64,000 bases of DNA from NCBI GenBank assembly GCA_040901445.1, contig JBBDYQ010000007.1:62001-126000 (forward strand). Direction: 5' to 3'. The translations under genes were made by a program, and so were the position numbers. Source of the DNA: Thermoleophilaceae bacterium. Lineage in GTDB: Bacteria; Actinomycetota; Thermoleophilia; Solirubrobacterales; Thermoleophilaceae. Shown here one piece after another: positions 31,844 to 42,068 of this stretch. Numbering within the stretch: position 1 is the stretch's first letter; each line of letters starts with the position of its first letter. The notes under the pieces were generated by a model. The model did no database searches. It was given only the letters and a program-made list of their open reading frames with translations, and was not told the DNA's origin.

Positions 31844-33381
31844 GGCACGTCCTCGATCCCGTCGATGCCCAGCTCACGCGCCTTGTAGGTGCCGCCGTAG
31901 CGGATGCCCGGGAGATCGGTGCTCCGCACGACGTGGCTGCCGCCGCCCTCGGCGGGGTTGGTCGAGGGGCCGTAGCGGCTGTCGGGGACGTTCGGGCCCG
32001 ACGTGTACCCCGTCTGGCCCACCTGGCAGTCGGCCTTGCCCTGGGCGTCGACCGCGGGCGTGTACGCGCCGGCGTGGAGCGCCACGAGCTGGTCCCCCAG
32101 CGGGTCGCGCGAGTCGATCGGCTGATCCGACGGGATGTCCGCGGGGCGGTCGGCGTCGTGGGTGGAGATGCGGTTGTCCTGGGTGCGGTTGTCGGAGCCC
32201 AGCGAGCTGCGCTGGAGCGTGCCGCCCGGCACCGGCTCGGACACGTGCTCGCCGATGGCGTTCCAGTAGTAGTTCCAGTAGTTGCAGACCGTCTGGAACG
32301 GCGCGACCCACTCCACGAGCGGTGTGGCCACGTCGAGCAGGTCGTGCAGGTCCTGCAGGCCGAGCAGGGTGGTGGGCTCCGAGGCCAGATCGTCCAGCGC
32401 GGCGAAGACGTTCTGCGTCTCCCTGTACAGCGCCGGGGCGCGCGCGAGCACCGGGGCGCCCGTCTCGAGCGCGTCCGTGGTGGGCGGCAGCGAGCGCGTC
32501 ATCTCCAGCGCCACGGGCTCGAGCCGCCGCATGAGCTCCTCGGTCTCGGCGAGGAACGGGCGCTGCACCGGGAAGCTCCGGATGGCCTGCTCCAGCGTCG
32601 GCGCCCCGCGCTCGATCGTGCCGCGCAGGCGCTCGGGATGGCGGCTCAGCGCCTCGAACGTGGTGGCCATGTTCACGAACAGGGACGCGTACGTGCGCGC
32701 GACGGGGGCGATCTGCCCGGAGAAGCGCTCGCTCTGACGGAAGAGCTCGCCGAGGTCGTTGTCCGGGTCCGACAGCGTGCGCATCACCGGCTCGAGGTGG
32801 GTGACGAACGGGACGAGGCTCTGGATCGCGAGGTTGATCGACTGGCCGCGCCCGGCGAACGCGTTGCCGAAGCCCTGCAGGGTCGTGCGCTGGTTGCCCC
32901 GGAACTCGGCGTCGTTGAGCCCGAAGAACTCGTCGAGCTCGGTGGGCTTGACCGCGTTCTCCAGCGGGATGGTGGCCCCGGCTGCCAGCGCCCGCGCGCT
33001 GGTGCCCGGGGTGAGCTCGATGTACTTCAGTCCCAGCGCCGAGCGCGGGCGGACCGTGATGCCGGTGTCCACGGCCAGCGGCTCCACCTTCTTGTCGAGC
33101 TTCATGTGCACGACCGCGATCGAGCGCTGGGCGCCGCGGGGGCTCACGGCCGGGCGGATCTGCTCGATCACGCCGACGCGGAAGCCGCCCATGCGGACCT
33201 CGTTGCCCTCGATCAGGTTCGCACCGCCCGGGAGCTCGGCCCTGAGGTCGTAGCTCGGCACGAACGGGAGTCCGCGGTTGGCCTGGACGGCGAGCAGCAC
33301 CGCCACGCACGCGACGAGCAGGGTGATGGCCCCGACGAGGACGGGGCTGGCGACGACGGAGCGGGCGGGGCGCCGGGTCAT
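31840..33381 (-). CDS. MCE-family protein, third in the cluster
   Basis: 513 aa from ATG 33381, which overlaps the upstream stop (ATGA). A transmembrane helix (about 10-33) precedes an MCE domain with LPGGANLIEGNEVRMGGFRV and ALGLKYIELTPGTSA. The helical region spans about 140-330, with a conserved TVCNYWNYYWNAIGEHV motif near residue 365. The C-terminal ~100 residues are Gly/Asp/Pro-rich and contain one cysteine (GKADCQVGQTGY). The NYWNYYWN wording recurs as NYIYWQTLG in the second MCE protein, suggesting a shared lid or contact site. Confidence 0.9.
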   Translation of the reverse strand: MTRRPARSVVASPVLVGAITLLVACVAVLLAVQANRGLPFVPSYDLRAELPGGANLIEGNEVRMGGFRVGVIEQIRPAVSPRGAQRSIAVVHMKLDKKVEPLAVDTGITVRPRSALGLKYIELTPGTSARALAAGATIPLENAVKPTELDEFFGLNDAEFRGNQRTTLQGFGNAFAGRGQSINLAIQSLVPFVTHLEPVMRTLSDPDNDLGELFRQSERFSGQIAPVARTYASLFVNMATTFEALSRHPERLRGTIERGAPTLEQAIRSFPVQRPFLAETEELMRRLEPVALEMTRSLPPTTDALETGAPVLARAPALYRETQNVFAALDDLASEPTTLLGLQDLHDLLDVATPLVEWVAPFQTVCNYWNYYWNAIGEHVSEPVPGGTLQRSSLGSDNRTQDNRISTHDADRPADIPSDQPIDSRDPLGDQLVALHAGAYTPAVDAQGKADCQVGQTGYTSGPNVPDSRYGPSTNPAEGGGSHVVRSTDLPGIRYGGTYKARELGIDGIEDVP

Positions 33382-34991
33382 GGTGTCAGGAGGTAGTCGA
33401 GGAGCTGACCGTCGGCGCCGCCTGAGCCCGGTGCCTGACGGGCGTCGCCGGGCGGGTCGCCGCCGTCGCGCGAGAGCAGCCCGCCGAGGCGGTCGACGAG
33501 CTCCTGCACGGCCCGCGGGAGGACGATCTGCGGCCGCGAACGGTCGGGCTGGCCGGGCAGCGGCTCCGTGGCACGCACGGCGGGGCCGTCCGCCGCGGGC
33601 CCTGGGGCGTCCTCCGAGCGCCTCGCCGTGCGCTCCAGCGCGGCGGCCTCCCCGGCGCCGGCCGTGGGATCCGGATCCGTGACGCCGGGCTGGAACGGGC
33701 CGAGCCAGGAGGCGCAGCTGTCGATCAGCTCCTGGTCCGGGCGGGCGGTGTAGCGCAGGCACGACCCGCCGGCCAGCAGGCCCACCCGCAGGAGGTGGCC
33801 GAGCTCGTCGAACGCGTTGATGCCCAGCGTCTGCCAGTAGATGTAGTTGAAGAGGTTCTCCATCCCGGTGTAGCCCTGGCCGTCCCGGTATGCGGTCTTG
33901 TCGGGCGCCGGCGGGGCCCGGAGGCCGGCCTCCGGGTCGTCCTCGTACGAGCGCCGGCGGTCGTCGATGGCCTGGAGGAACTGGCGCAGCGGCTTGCCGA
34001 GGCGGGGTGCGTCCTCGGCGAGCGCCCGCAGCTCGGCGATCTCCTCACCCGACTCGGCGATCGCCCCCCGCCCGGTGACCGCCGCCTCTCCCAGCGAGCT
34101 CAGCGAGGCACGGGAGGAGCGCGCGAAGGGCTGGACGGCGACGAAGAAGCGCTGCAGGTCGGGCGCCGCCCGGCGCAGCCGCTGCAGCGTCGGGATCTGG
34201 CGCGAGGCGGTGCGCTCGAGCTGGGCCATGGTGGGCTCGAGCTCGGCGAGGAAGCGCGGGAGCCGGTTCCAGTAGCGCCCCAGCTCCTCGCTGCGCGAGG
34301 CCTGGATGCCGGCGGTGTCGGACGACTCCTGCGCCCAGCGCGCGAGGTCCTCGCGGAAGGGCTCGACCTCGGCGCTCACCTGGTCCGCGTTCTCGATGAA
34401 GTCGCGGATGATGCGGTTGTGGTCGGCGAGGATCTCGAACGTCTCGCTGGTCTCGCGCAGCGCGGGGTGGGCGCGGCGCACCACCTCGTTCAGCTCCTGC
34501 GGCCGGCCGGCCAGGCCCGTGCCGAGCTCCGACAGGATCAGCCGGAAGCGCTCCCGGTAGGGGCGCCGCATGACGTTCTGGATCAGGTCGAGCGGGATCG
34601 TCGAGGAGGTCTGCTCCACCGGCACCCGCCCGCCGTCGGGCAGCTCACTCGGCTCCTCGCCGATGTCACAGTCCACGAAGTACTCGCCGATCAGCGACTG
34701 CTGCCGGACGTCGCATTCGGCATCGGTGCGGAACGAGGCGAACCCCGGCTCGTCCACGACCACCTCGGCCACCACGCGATACGGCGGCTTCTCCTCGAGC
34801 TGGAAGCCGGTCGTCTCGCCCGCGATCACGCCCCCGATCTTGAGGTCGCCGCCCTCCACGAGCCCGAAGGCGTTGTCGAACACGATCTCGTAGCGCTTAC
34901 CCGACTCCTCGTCGCCTGCCGCGCCCGTGAACAGCGCGATCGCGGCCGTGCCGGCGGCCAGGAGGAGCATGGAGAAGAGCCGGCGCATCAT
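33378..34991 (-). CDS. MCE-family protein, second in the cluster
   Basis: 537 aa. The hydrophobic N-terminus MMRRLFSMLLLAAGTAAIALF could be an anchor or a signal. The MCE domain contains NAFGLVEGGDLKIGGVIAGETTGF and SLIGEYFVDCDIGEEP, with a cysteine pair (CDVRQQ, DCDIG) unusual among its neighbours. The helical region spans about 150-350, with NLFNYIYWQTLGINAFD near residue 380. The C-terminal ~100 residues are Pro/Arg/Glu-rich and look disordered. ATGATG at the start gives two possible initiation codons overlapping the upstream stop. Confidence 0.9.
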   Translation of the reverse strand: MMRRLFSMLLLAAGTAAIALFTGAAGDEESGKRYEIVFDNAFGLVEGGDLKIGGVIAGETTGFQLEEKPPYRVVAEVVVDEPGFASFRTDAECDVRQQSLIGEYFVDCDIGEEPSELPDGGRVPVEQTSSTIPLDLIQNVMRRPYRERFRLILSELGTGLAGRPQELNEVVRRAHPALRETSETFEILADHNRIIRDFIENADQVSAEVEPFREDLARWAQESSDTAGIQASRSEELGRYWNRLPRFLAELEPTMAQLERTASRQIPTLQRLRRAAPDLQRFFVAVQPFARSSRASLSSLGEAAVTGRGAIAESGEEIAELRALAEDAPRLGKPLRQFLQAIDDRRRSYEDDPEAGLRAPPAPDKTAYRDGQGYTGMENLFNYIYWQTLGINAFDELGHLLRVGLLAGGSCLRYTARPDQELIDSCASWLGPFQPGVTDPDPTAGAGEAAALERTARRSEDAPGPAADGPAVRATEPLPGQPDRSRPQIVLPRAVQELVDRLGGLLSRDGGDPPGDARQAPGSGGADGQLLDYLLTP

Positions 34992-36454
34992 TCGATCGGC
35001 CCCGTGGCCCGGTGGGACTCCACGCAGTCCAGCTCCCGCTGCTGCTCCTCGCTGAACACGTTCGAGCCGTCGTCGGCGGCCTCCTCCGCGCCGCCCGGGC
35101 AGCGCTTGAGCTGGCCGGTGCGGGCGATCGAGCTGAAGACCTCGCCGCGATCGACGAGCGGGATGAAGTTCAGCGTGTTGTCGTTCACGCTGAACGCGTT
35201 GAAGAACGTCTGCGCGCGCGAGAAGCTGCCGAGCGCGTCGTAGGCGCCGGTGTGGGAGAAGTCGTCCATCCAGCCGAGGAAGTCGGTGGTGTAGGGACGG
35301 CCGTGGGCAACGACGGGCGCGCTGTCGGTGAGCGCCTCGGCCAGCTCAGGGAAGGCGCCGCGCGTCTCCCCCACCGCCGCGGGACCCGTGCCGAAGTCGA
35401 CCTCCCGGTCCGCCGTCTCGAGCGCGATGTCGGCCAGCGGCGGATAGGTGCGCTGGAGCTCGAGCAGGTCGTTGCCGGCGCGTGGGGTGCGCAGCAGCGC
35501 CCGCAGGTCCCGCACGGTGGGCCGCGCCTCGCGGGCGAAGGGCCGCAGCTGCCGGAGATACGGCTGCAAGCGCTGGGCCACGGGCTTGGACGCGGCCACG
35601 AACGGATCCAGCTCGTCGAGCGTCCCGCGCAGGTTGACGTACGTCGTGTTGGCCGTGCGCATGAAGCCGGGGAAGCGCTGGATGGCCTCCGCGAGCGCGA
35701 CACGCTCGGTGCCGAGCGCGCGCGTGGTGGCGTTGAGGTTGCCGATCAGCGCCGCCAGGTCGTCACGGCGGGCGGCGAGTGACGTCACGAGGCGCGAGGA
35801 GTCCACGAGGAAGCGCTCGAGCACCGGCGGGTCGTGGCGCAGCTCCTCGAACAGGCGGCTGGAGGCCGCGAGCTGCGGGTTGAGGTACAGCAGCCCGCGG
35901 TTGGCCTGCTCACCGCGGCCGGTGTAGGCCCGGTTGAGCCCCTCGTAGAAGCCCTGAAGGTCCTCCCGGGTCTCGGGGTCGAGGGTGTTGAAGAGCTGGT
36001 CGAGCTCGACGTTGGCCGCGGTGCGGTCGGCCGTGAGCACGCCGCCCTCCGGGATGTCGCCGCCGGCCTCGTCCTCGCCGGGGAGGAACAGCTCCACATA
36101 GCGGTTGGACGTGGACGAGAGCGAGCCGGTCCGGATGACCGCGCGGGTGCCCACTCGCAGCGGCGCATACTCGTCGCGGATCGAGAGGTCGACCTCGGCC
36201 TCACCGTCCGGCGTGATGCGGAAGCCGGTGACCTCGCCCGCCTGGGTGCCGCCGATCTCGACGAAGTTGCCCTGCACGAGCTGCCCGGCATTGAGGAAGC
36301 GGGCCTTGATCTCGTACCCGCCGCCTCCTGCTCCGAACAGGATGACGGCCACGAACGCGATCGCCAGGCCGACGGCGATCAGCGCAGCGGTGCGGGCCAG
36401 CGGGCTGCCGCTGTCCCCATCCCGGTCACTGCTGGCGTCACCCCTGCCGGTCAC
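34988..36454 (-). CDS. MCE-family protein, first in the cluster
   Basis: 488 aa, GTG start 12 bp after the MFS gene. A polar N-terminus of about 20 residues precedes one transmembrane helix (TAALIAVGLAIAFVAVILFG). The MCE domain begins YEIKARFLNAGQLVQGNFVEIGGTQAGEV in two visible strands and continues to SNRYVELFLPG. The helical region spans about 140-330, and an FSVNDNTLNFIPLV segment lies near residue 430. The tail contains two cysteines (KRCPGG, LDCVES). It probably sits first in the hexamer order, but A-F names are not assigned because no YrbE anchors the cluster. Confidence 0.9.
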   Translation of the reverse strand: MTGRGDASSDRDGDSGSPLARTAALIAVGLAIAFVAVILFGAGGGGYEIKARFLNAGQLVQGNFVEIGGTQAGEVTGFRITPDGEAEVDLSIRDEYAPLRVGTRAVIRTGSLSSTSNRYVELFLPGEDEAGGDIPEGGVLTADRTAANVELDQLFNTLDPETREDLQGFYEGLNRAYTGRGEQANRGLLYLNPQLAASSRLFEELRHDPPVLERFLVDSSRLVTSLAARRDDLAALIGNLNATTRALGTERVALAEAIQRFPGFMRTANTTYVNLRGTLDELDPFVAASKPVAQRLQPYLRQLRPFAREARPTVRDLRALLRTPRAGNDLLELQRTYPPLADIALETADREVDFGTGPAAVGETRGAFPELAEALTDSAPVVAHGRPYTTDFLGWMDDFSHTGAYDALGSFSRAQTFFNAFSVNDNTLNFIPLVDRGEVFSSIARTGQLKRCPGGAEEAADDGSNVFSEEQQRELDCVESHRATGPIE

Positions 36455-36466
36455 GGCACAGCGAGA

Positions 36467-37780
36467 CTACCCGCTGGATGCCGGCGCGGGCTGCACCATT
36501 TCGCCCGGCCGCGGGGCCACCCGCGCCCGCAGCACGACGGCCGTGCCCACCACGAGCGCGCCGGCCAGCGTCAGCAGGCCCGCGTCGAGGGATCCGGTGG
36601 CGTCCTTCAGGATCCCCACCACCACCGGCCCGAACAGCCCGCCGGTGACGCCGATGGTGTTCACGAGCGCGATGCCGCCCGCCGCGGCGCGCCCGCTGAG
36701 CATGCCCGTCGGCAATGTCCAGAACGCGGGGATCACGCCGAGCAGGCCGAAGGTGGCGATCACCGCCCCGAGCATGGCCGGCACGGGCGGCAGCACCACC
36801 AGGAGCACGGTGCCGATCGCGCCGAGCGCCAGCCCGGCGGCCACCGGCCGGCGGCGGTCGGCGGCGCGATCGGCGGCCCGGCCGAGCACGTACAACCCGG
36901 CCGTGCCGAAGGCGAACGGGATGGTGGCCACCAGCCCCAGCTCGATCGGGCGCAGCTCGCCGACGCGCTCGATGATGTCCGCCAGCCAGAAGATCAGCCC
37001 GTAGCCCGCGAAGTTCGAGCAGAAGTACACGGCCCCCAACCGCAGCACCCGCCGGTCGGTGAGCGCTGCGCGCAGATCGAGCCCCTCAAGCGCCTCGCGC
37101 GCCGACGACTCCTCCGCGAGCTGCCGCTCGAGGGCGGCCGTCTCCGCCGGGTCGAGCCAGTCCGCCTCGCGCGGCGTATCCGGCAGCGCGCGCAGGACGT
37201 ACAGGCCGATGAGCACCGCCGGAGTCCCCTGCCCGATGAACAGCCACTGCCAGCCCGTGAGCCCCAGCACGCCGTCCAGCTCCAGCAGCCCGCCGGAGAA
37301 GGGCCCGCCGAGCACGGCGGCGATCGCCACGCCGGTCATGAAGTAGCCGGTGGCCCGGGCGCGGTCGGAGTCCGGGAACCAGCACAGCAGGAAGTAGATG
37401 ACCCCCGGGAAGAAGCCCGCTTCGGCGAAGCCCAGCAGCAGCCGGAACACGATCAGGGACGTGCCGTCCCAGGCCAGCGCGGCAGCCGCCGCGAACACGC
37501 CCCAGGTGATCATGATCCGCGCGAGCCAGCGGCGCGCGCCCACTCGGTGCAGCACGAGGTTGCTCGGCACCTCGAGCACCAGATAGCCCAGGAAGAAGAT
37601 GCCCGAAGCCAGCCCGAACATGGTCGCGCTGAGCCCCAGGTCGCGCGTGAGCTCGTCCTCGGCGAAGGTGATGTTCACGCGATCGATGAACGCGATCACG
37701 TGCATGCCCACCAGCAACGGCAGCAGTCGCCGCAGCGCCGTGGCCACCGCCGAGTCCAGCGGCGTGCGTGCCTCCTCCAC
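36467..37780 (-). CDS. MFS transporter (anion:cation symporter-like)
   Basis: A 437-aa major facilitator with about twelve helices. The N-terminal signature RLLPLLVGMHVIAFIDRVNITFAE and the VLEVPSNLVLHRVGARRWLARI loop are typical of the ACS family (carriers of organic anions such as tartrate, phthalate, 4-hydroxyphenylacetate). The central cytoplasmic loop is about residues 195-230. The gene lies 12 bp upstream of the first MCE gene in the same direction and takes the position where yrbEA/yrbEB permeases usually stand. Its substrate is unknown. Only 20 bp separate its start from the divergent acyl-CoA dehydrogenase. Confidence 0.9.
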   Translation of the reverse strand: MEEARTPLDSAVATALRRLLPLLVGMHVIAFIDRVNITFAEDELTRDLGLSATMFGLASGIFFLGYLVLEVPSNLVLHRVGARRWLARIMITWGVFAAAAALAWDGTSLIVFRLLLGFAEAGFFPGVIYFLLCWFPDSDRARATGYFMTGVAIAAVLGGPFSGGLLELDGVLGLTGWQWLFIGQGTPAVLIGLYVLRALPDTPREADWLDPAETAALERQLAEESSAREALEGLDLRAALTDRRVLRLGAVYFCSNFAGYGLIFWLADIIERVGELRPIELGLVATIPFAFGTAGLYVLGRAADRAADRRRPVAAGLALGAIGTVLLVVLPPVPAMLGAVIATFGLLGVIPAFWTLPTGMLSGRAAAGGIALVNTIGVTGGLFGPVVVGILKDATGSLDAGLLTLAGALVVGTAVVLRARVAPRPGEMVQPAPASSG

Positions 37781-37800
37781 GGCGGCGTAGGCTACCGGCC

Positions 37801-38979
37801 ATGGCCGCCACCGACACCACTCCGATGCTGCCCCTGGTCCCCTCCGGCGAGGAGACGATGCTGCGCGAGACCGTGCGCGCGATCGTGAGCGACTTCGGGC
37901 ACGAGTACTCCATCGCCAAGACCGAGGCCGGCGAGCCGCCCACCGAGCTGTGGGACGCGCTGGCCAGCCGCGGCTTCCTCGGGGTCAACCTGCCGGAGGA
38001 ATACGGCGGCGGCGGGCTGGGCATGGCCGCCCTGGCGGCGGTCGGCGAGGAGATCTCGGGGGCGGGCTGCTCGCTGCTGCTCATCGTGGTCTCCCCCGCG
38101 ATCGCCGGCAGCATCCTGGTGCGCCATGGCACCGAGGAGCAGAAGGACCGCTGGGTGCGCGGCATCGCCGCAGGCACGACGCGGATCGCCTTCGCCATCA
38201 CCGAGCCCGACGCGGGCTCGAACTCGCACAACATCAGCACGGCGGCGCGCCGTGACGGGGACAAGTGGATCGTGCGCGGCACGAAGACGTACATCTCGGC
38301 CGTCGAGCACGCCGACGCGATCCTGGTGGTGGCCCGCCAGCGCCACGAGGACGGCAACCTCGGCTTGCCGCTCCTGTTCGTCGTGGACACCGACGCGCCC
38401 GGCCTCGAGCGTCAGCACATACCCACCGCGCTGCGGGCGCCCGACAAGCAGTGGACGCTCTTCTTCGATGACGTGGAGCTGCCGGCCGACCGGCTGGTGG
38501 GCTCGGAGACCGCCGGGCTCAAGGCCGTCTTCGACGGGCTCAATCCCGAGCGGATCATGGGCGCCGCCATCGCGCTCGGCGCGGGCCGGCGCGCACTCGA
38601 CCTCGCCGCCGCCTACGCGCGCGAGCGCGTGGTCTGGAACGGCCCCATCGGATCGCACCAGGGCATCTCCCATCCGCTCGCCCAGGCCAAGATCGAGCTC
38701 GAGCTGGCTCGGCTCATGACCCAGAAGGCCGCCGCCCTCTACGACGCCGGCGCACCTGCGGGCGAGCCCTGCAACATGGCCAAGTACGCGGCCGCGGAGG
38801 CCGCCATCCGCTGCGTGGACCAGGCCATCCAGACACACGGCGGCAACGGCTTCGCGCTCGAGTACGGGCTCACCGACATGTACTGGGGCGTCCGCCTCAC
38901 GCGCACCGCGCCCGTCTCGCGGGAGATGATCCTGAACTACGTGGCCGAGCACTCGCTGGGGCTGCCCCGCTCCTACTGA
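37801..38979 (+). CDS. Acyl-CoA dehydrogenase
   Basis: A 392-aa FAD enzyme oxidising acyl-CoA in beta-oxidation or a related catabolic path. The first signature is FAITEPDAGSNSHN and the middle domain is GTKTYISAVEHADAILVVA. The C-terminal domain contains QTHGGNGFALEYGLTDMYWGVRL. The usual terminal EGT motif that carries the base in many members is absent: the corresponding stretch reads RTAPVSREMILNYVAEHSLGLPRSY in two parts. This puts it in an atypical subfamily, and the base may lie elsewhere. It is divergent from the MFS-MCE operon by 20 bp, so lipid uptake and oxidation may be co-regulated. Confidence 0.9.
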   Translation: MAATDTTPMLPLVPSGEETMLRETVRAIVSDFGHEYSIAKTEAGEPPTELWDALASRGFLGVNLPEEYGGGGLGMAALAAVGEEISGAGCSLLLIVVSPAIAGSILVRHGTEEQKDRWVRGIAAGTTRIAFAITEPDAGSNSHNISTAARRDGDKWIVRGTKTYISAVEHADAILVVARQRHEDGNLGLPLLFVVDTDAPGLERQHIPTALRAPDKQWTLFFDDVELPADRLVGSETAGLKAVFDGLNPERIMGAAIALGAGRRALDLAAAYARERVVWNGPIGSHQGISHPLAQAKIELELARLMTQKAAALYDAGAPAGEPCNMAKYAAAEAAIRCVDQAIQTHGGNGFALEYGLTDMYWGVRLTRTAPVSREMILNYVAEHSLGLPRSY

Positions 38980-39027
38980 CCGCAGGGTCGCGGAACCGCC
39001 GCGGCCCCTGTTACAGTTGGGAGGGCG

Positions 39028-40557
<1,530 letters not shown>

Positions 40558-40568
40558 ACTTCGCCGCC

Positions 40569-41180
40569 GTGGCGAAGGAGAAGCCTCAGAAGATGCAGAT
40601 GCGCCTGGGCTCGCTCCAGGCCATCCCGCAGCTGGAGTCGCGCAACGACGAGGAGCTGGTCAAGGAGCAGCGCCACCGCGCCGCCGCCCGCGCGATCCTC
40701 GGTGCCCGCGCCGCGGAGCGCTATGACGCGAAGGCGGCCCGCGCCTACTTCAACGAGGCGATGGTGGGCGTCCATCCGCAGGAGCGCCCGGCGCTGCGCC
40801 AGATGATGAAGGCGTCCCTGGCCCTCGCCGAGCGCCGGCCCGACGACCTCAAGGCCGCGGTCGAGCGGCTCGGCCAGCAGGCTCCGTCGAGCCGGCAGCT
40901 CTTCATGCTGCGGCTCATGGGGCTGGTGGCTCCGCCACCGGGCTCCAGCATGCTGCTGCGGCTGCGCGGATTCGCCCTGATCCTGGCGCTCGTGCTCGCG
41001 CTGGTTCTCGTGGGCTACGGGCTCGCCGTGCTCGTGGCCCTGCCGTTCGGCGGCGTCGGCACGCTGGGCGGCATCCTGCTCGGCATGCTCATCGTCGTCG
41101 CCGTGCTCGCCGTCCTGGCGTTCTTCGGCCGGCGGCGGCAGGCGAAGGCCCAAGCCTCCCGGCGCGCGCCCTCGCGCTGA
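40569..41180 (+). CDS. Hypothetical membrane protein with helical N-terminal domain
   Basis: A 203-aa protein starting at GTG 40569, 11 bp after glpD. The first ~125 residues are hydrophilic and helical, with a TPR-like look (ARAILGARAAERYDAKAAR, RALRQMMKASLALAERRPDD-like segments). They are followed by two strong transmembrane helices (about 135-160 and 162-188) and a basic tail. I do not recognise a family. Its position suggests co-transcription with glpD, but no functional link is evident. Confidence 0.65.
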   Translation: MAKEKPQKMQMRLGSLQAIPQLESRNDEELVKEQRHRAAARAILGARAAERYDAKAARAYFNEAMVGVHPQERPALRQMMKASLALAERRPDDLKAAVERLGQQAPSSRQLFMLRLMGLVAPPPGSSMLLRLRGFALILALVLALVLVGYGLAVLVALPFGGVGTLGGILLGMLIVVAVLAVLAFFGRRRQAKAQASRRAPSR

Positions 41181-41184
41181 GGGG

Positions 41185-41262
41185 GTGGCGGCCGGCCCCA
41201 CCCGGCCGGAGGTGATGCGCGGGTTCCTGCCCCAGTCGCCCTTCCCGGTCGAGCTCGGCTAG
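41185..41262 (+). pseudogene. Possible N-terminal remnant of a PaaI-type thioesterase
   Basis: A 25-codon reading frame from GTG 41185 to TAG 41262 reads VAAGPTRPEVMRGFLPQSPF, then PVELG and stop. This resembles the start of hotdog-fold PaaI-type acyl-CoA thioesterases (a GF-PxSPF-xxLG pattern). No continuation is found because a terminator follows at once. It may be a relic of a deleted gene, or coincidence. Confidence 0.25.
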
Positions 41263-41268
41263 CACCAT

Positions 41269-41313
41269 GAACGTCCCGGAACCCCCCGTCTGACGGGGGG
41301 TTCCGGGACGTTC
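41269..41313. terminator. Bidirectional terminator with perfect 22-bp arms
   Basis: A perfect inverted repeat of 22 bases each side, separated by one base, running from GAACGTCCCGG to CCGGGACGTTC. In RNA the centre (GTCTGAC) forms the loop of a very stable hairpin. It lies between the plus-strand glpD unit and the converging cnoX gene. Confidence 0.9.
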
Positions 41314-41328
41314 GGCGCCGGGGCGGCG

Positions 41329-42030
41329 TCAGTAGAGGGCGCTGGCCAGCCGGCGGCGGTGCGCCTGGGCCAGCTCGTGCCCAGGGCCCAGCTCCTCGAA
41401 TATCGCCACCATCACGCGCCGCACGAGGTCGCGCCGGTCCGCATCCGCTCCGGCGAGCGCGCCCTGCAGCGCCTCCAGGGCGGTCTCGAAGTCCCCGTCG
41501 TCCCAGGCTGCGAATGCCGGCGCCAGCTCCTGGCCCTCGCGCTCCAGGCTGAGCCGGGCCTGCAGCCCCAGCGCCGTGAAGTCGCCCCCGAAGCGCCCCA
41601 GCAGCTCCTCGGCCTCGTCGCGGTCGCCGCGGCGCAGAAGCAGCCGCGCGAGCGCCGTGCCCGCGGCGGCGTGCGCCGGGTCCAGCTCCAGGGCCTGCCG
41701 CAGCGAGGCCTCGTCGCCGCCGGCGGCGACGGCGTCGGCCTCTGAGGGGACGAGGCGGTCGAAGAAGTCCTCCACTTCGGCAGCGGGCTTGACGCCGACG
41801 AACTCGTCCACCACCTCGCCGTCGCGGAACGCCTTGACGTTCGGGATGCCCTGGATGCCGTAGGCACGCGCCACGTCCGGGTTGGCGTCGGTATCCAGCT
41901 TCGCCAGCTCCACCTTCCCCTCGCGCTCGGCGGCGGCGCGCTCGAGCAGCGGCGTGAGCGCCTTGCAGGGGCCGCACCACTCGGCCCAGAAGTCCACCAC
42001 GACGGGGAGCTCGCGCGAGCGCTCGACCAC
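41329..42030 (-). CDS. cnoX: Thioredoxin-TPR chaperone-like protein (CnoX/YbbN type)
   Basis: At least 233 aa: a thioredoxin domain with active site FWAEWCGPCKAL and cis-proline loop GIQGIPNVKAF, followed by a C-terminal helical TPR-like region (about 105-233) with SLRQALELDPAHAAAGTAL. This architecture is that of CnoX, a holdase that also protects substrates from oxidation; here the CGPC motif is complete. The GTG at 42030 is the first usable start. However, 14 upstream codons still read like family sequence (VAVFDVGQREFGARV), back to a GTA at 42072 that overlaps the cyclophilin stop. The true start is therefore uncertain. Confidence 0.85.
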   Translation of the reverse strand: MVERSRELPVVVDFWAEWCGPCKALTPLLERAAAEREGKVELAKLDTDANPDVARAYGIQGIPNVKAFRDGEVVDEFVGVKPAAEVEDFFDRLVPSEADAVAAGGDEASLRQALELDPAHAAAGTALARLLLRRGDRDEAEELLGRFGGDFTALGLQARLSLEREGQELAPAFAAWDDGDFETALEALQGALAGADADRRDLVRRVMVAIFEELGPGHELAQAHRRRLASALY

Positions 42031-42068
42031 GCGGGCACCGAACTCACGCTGACCGACGTCGAAGACGG

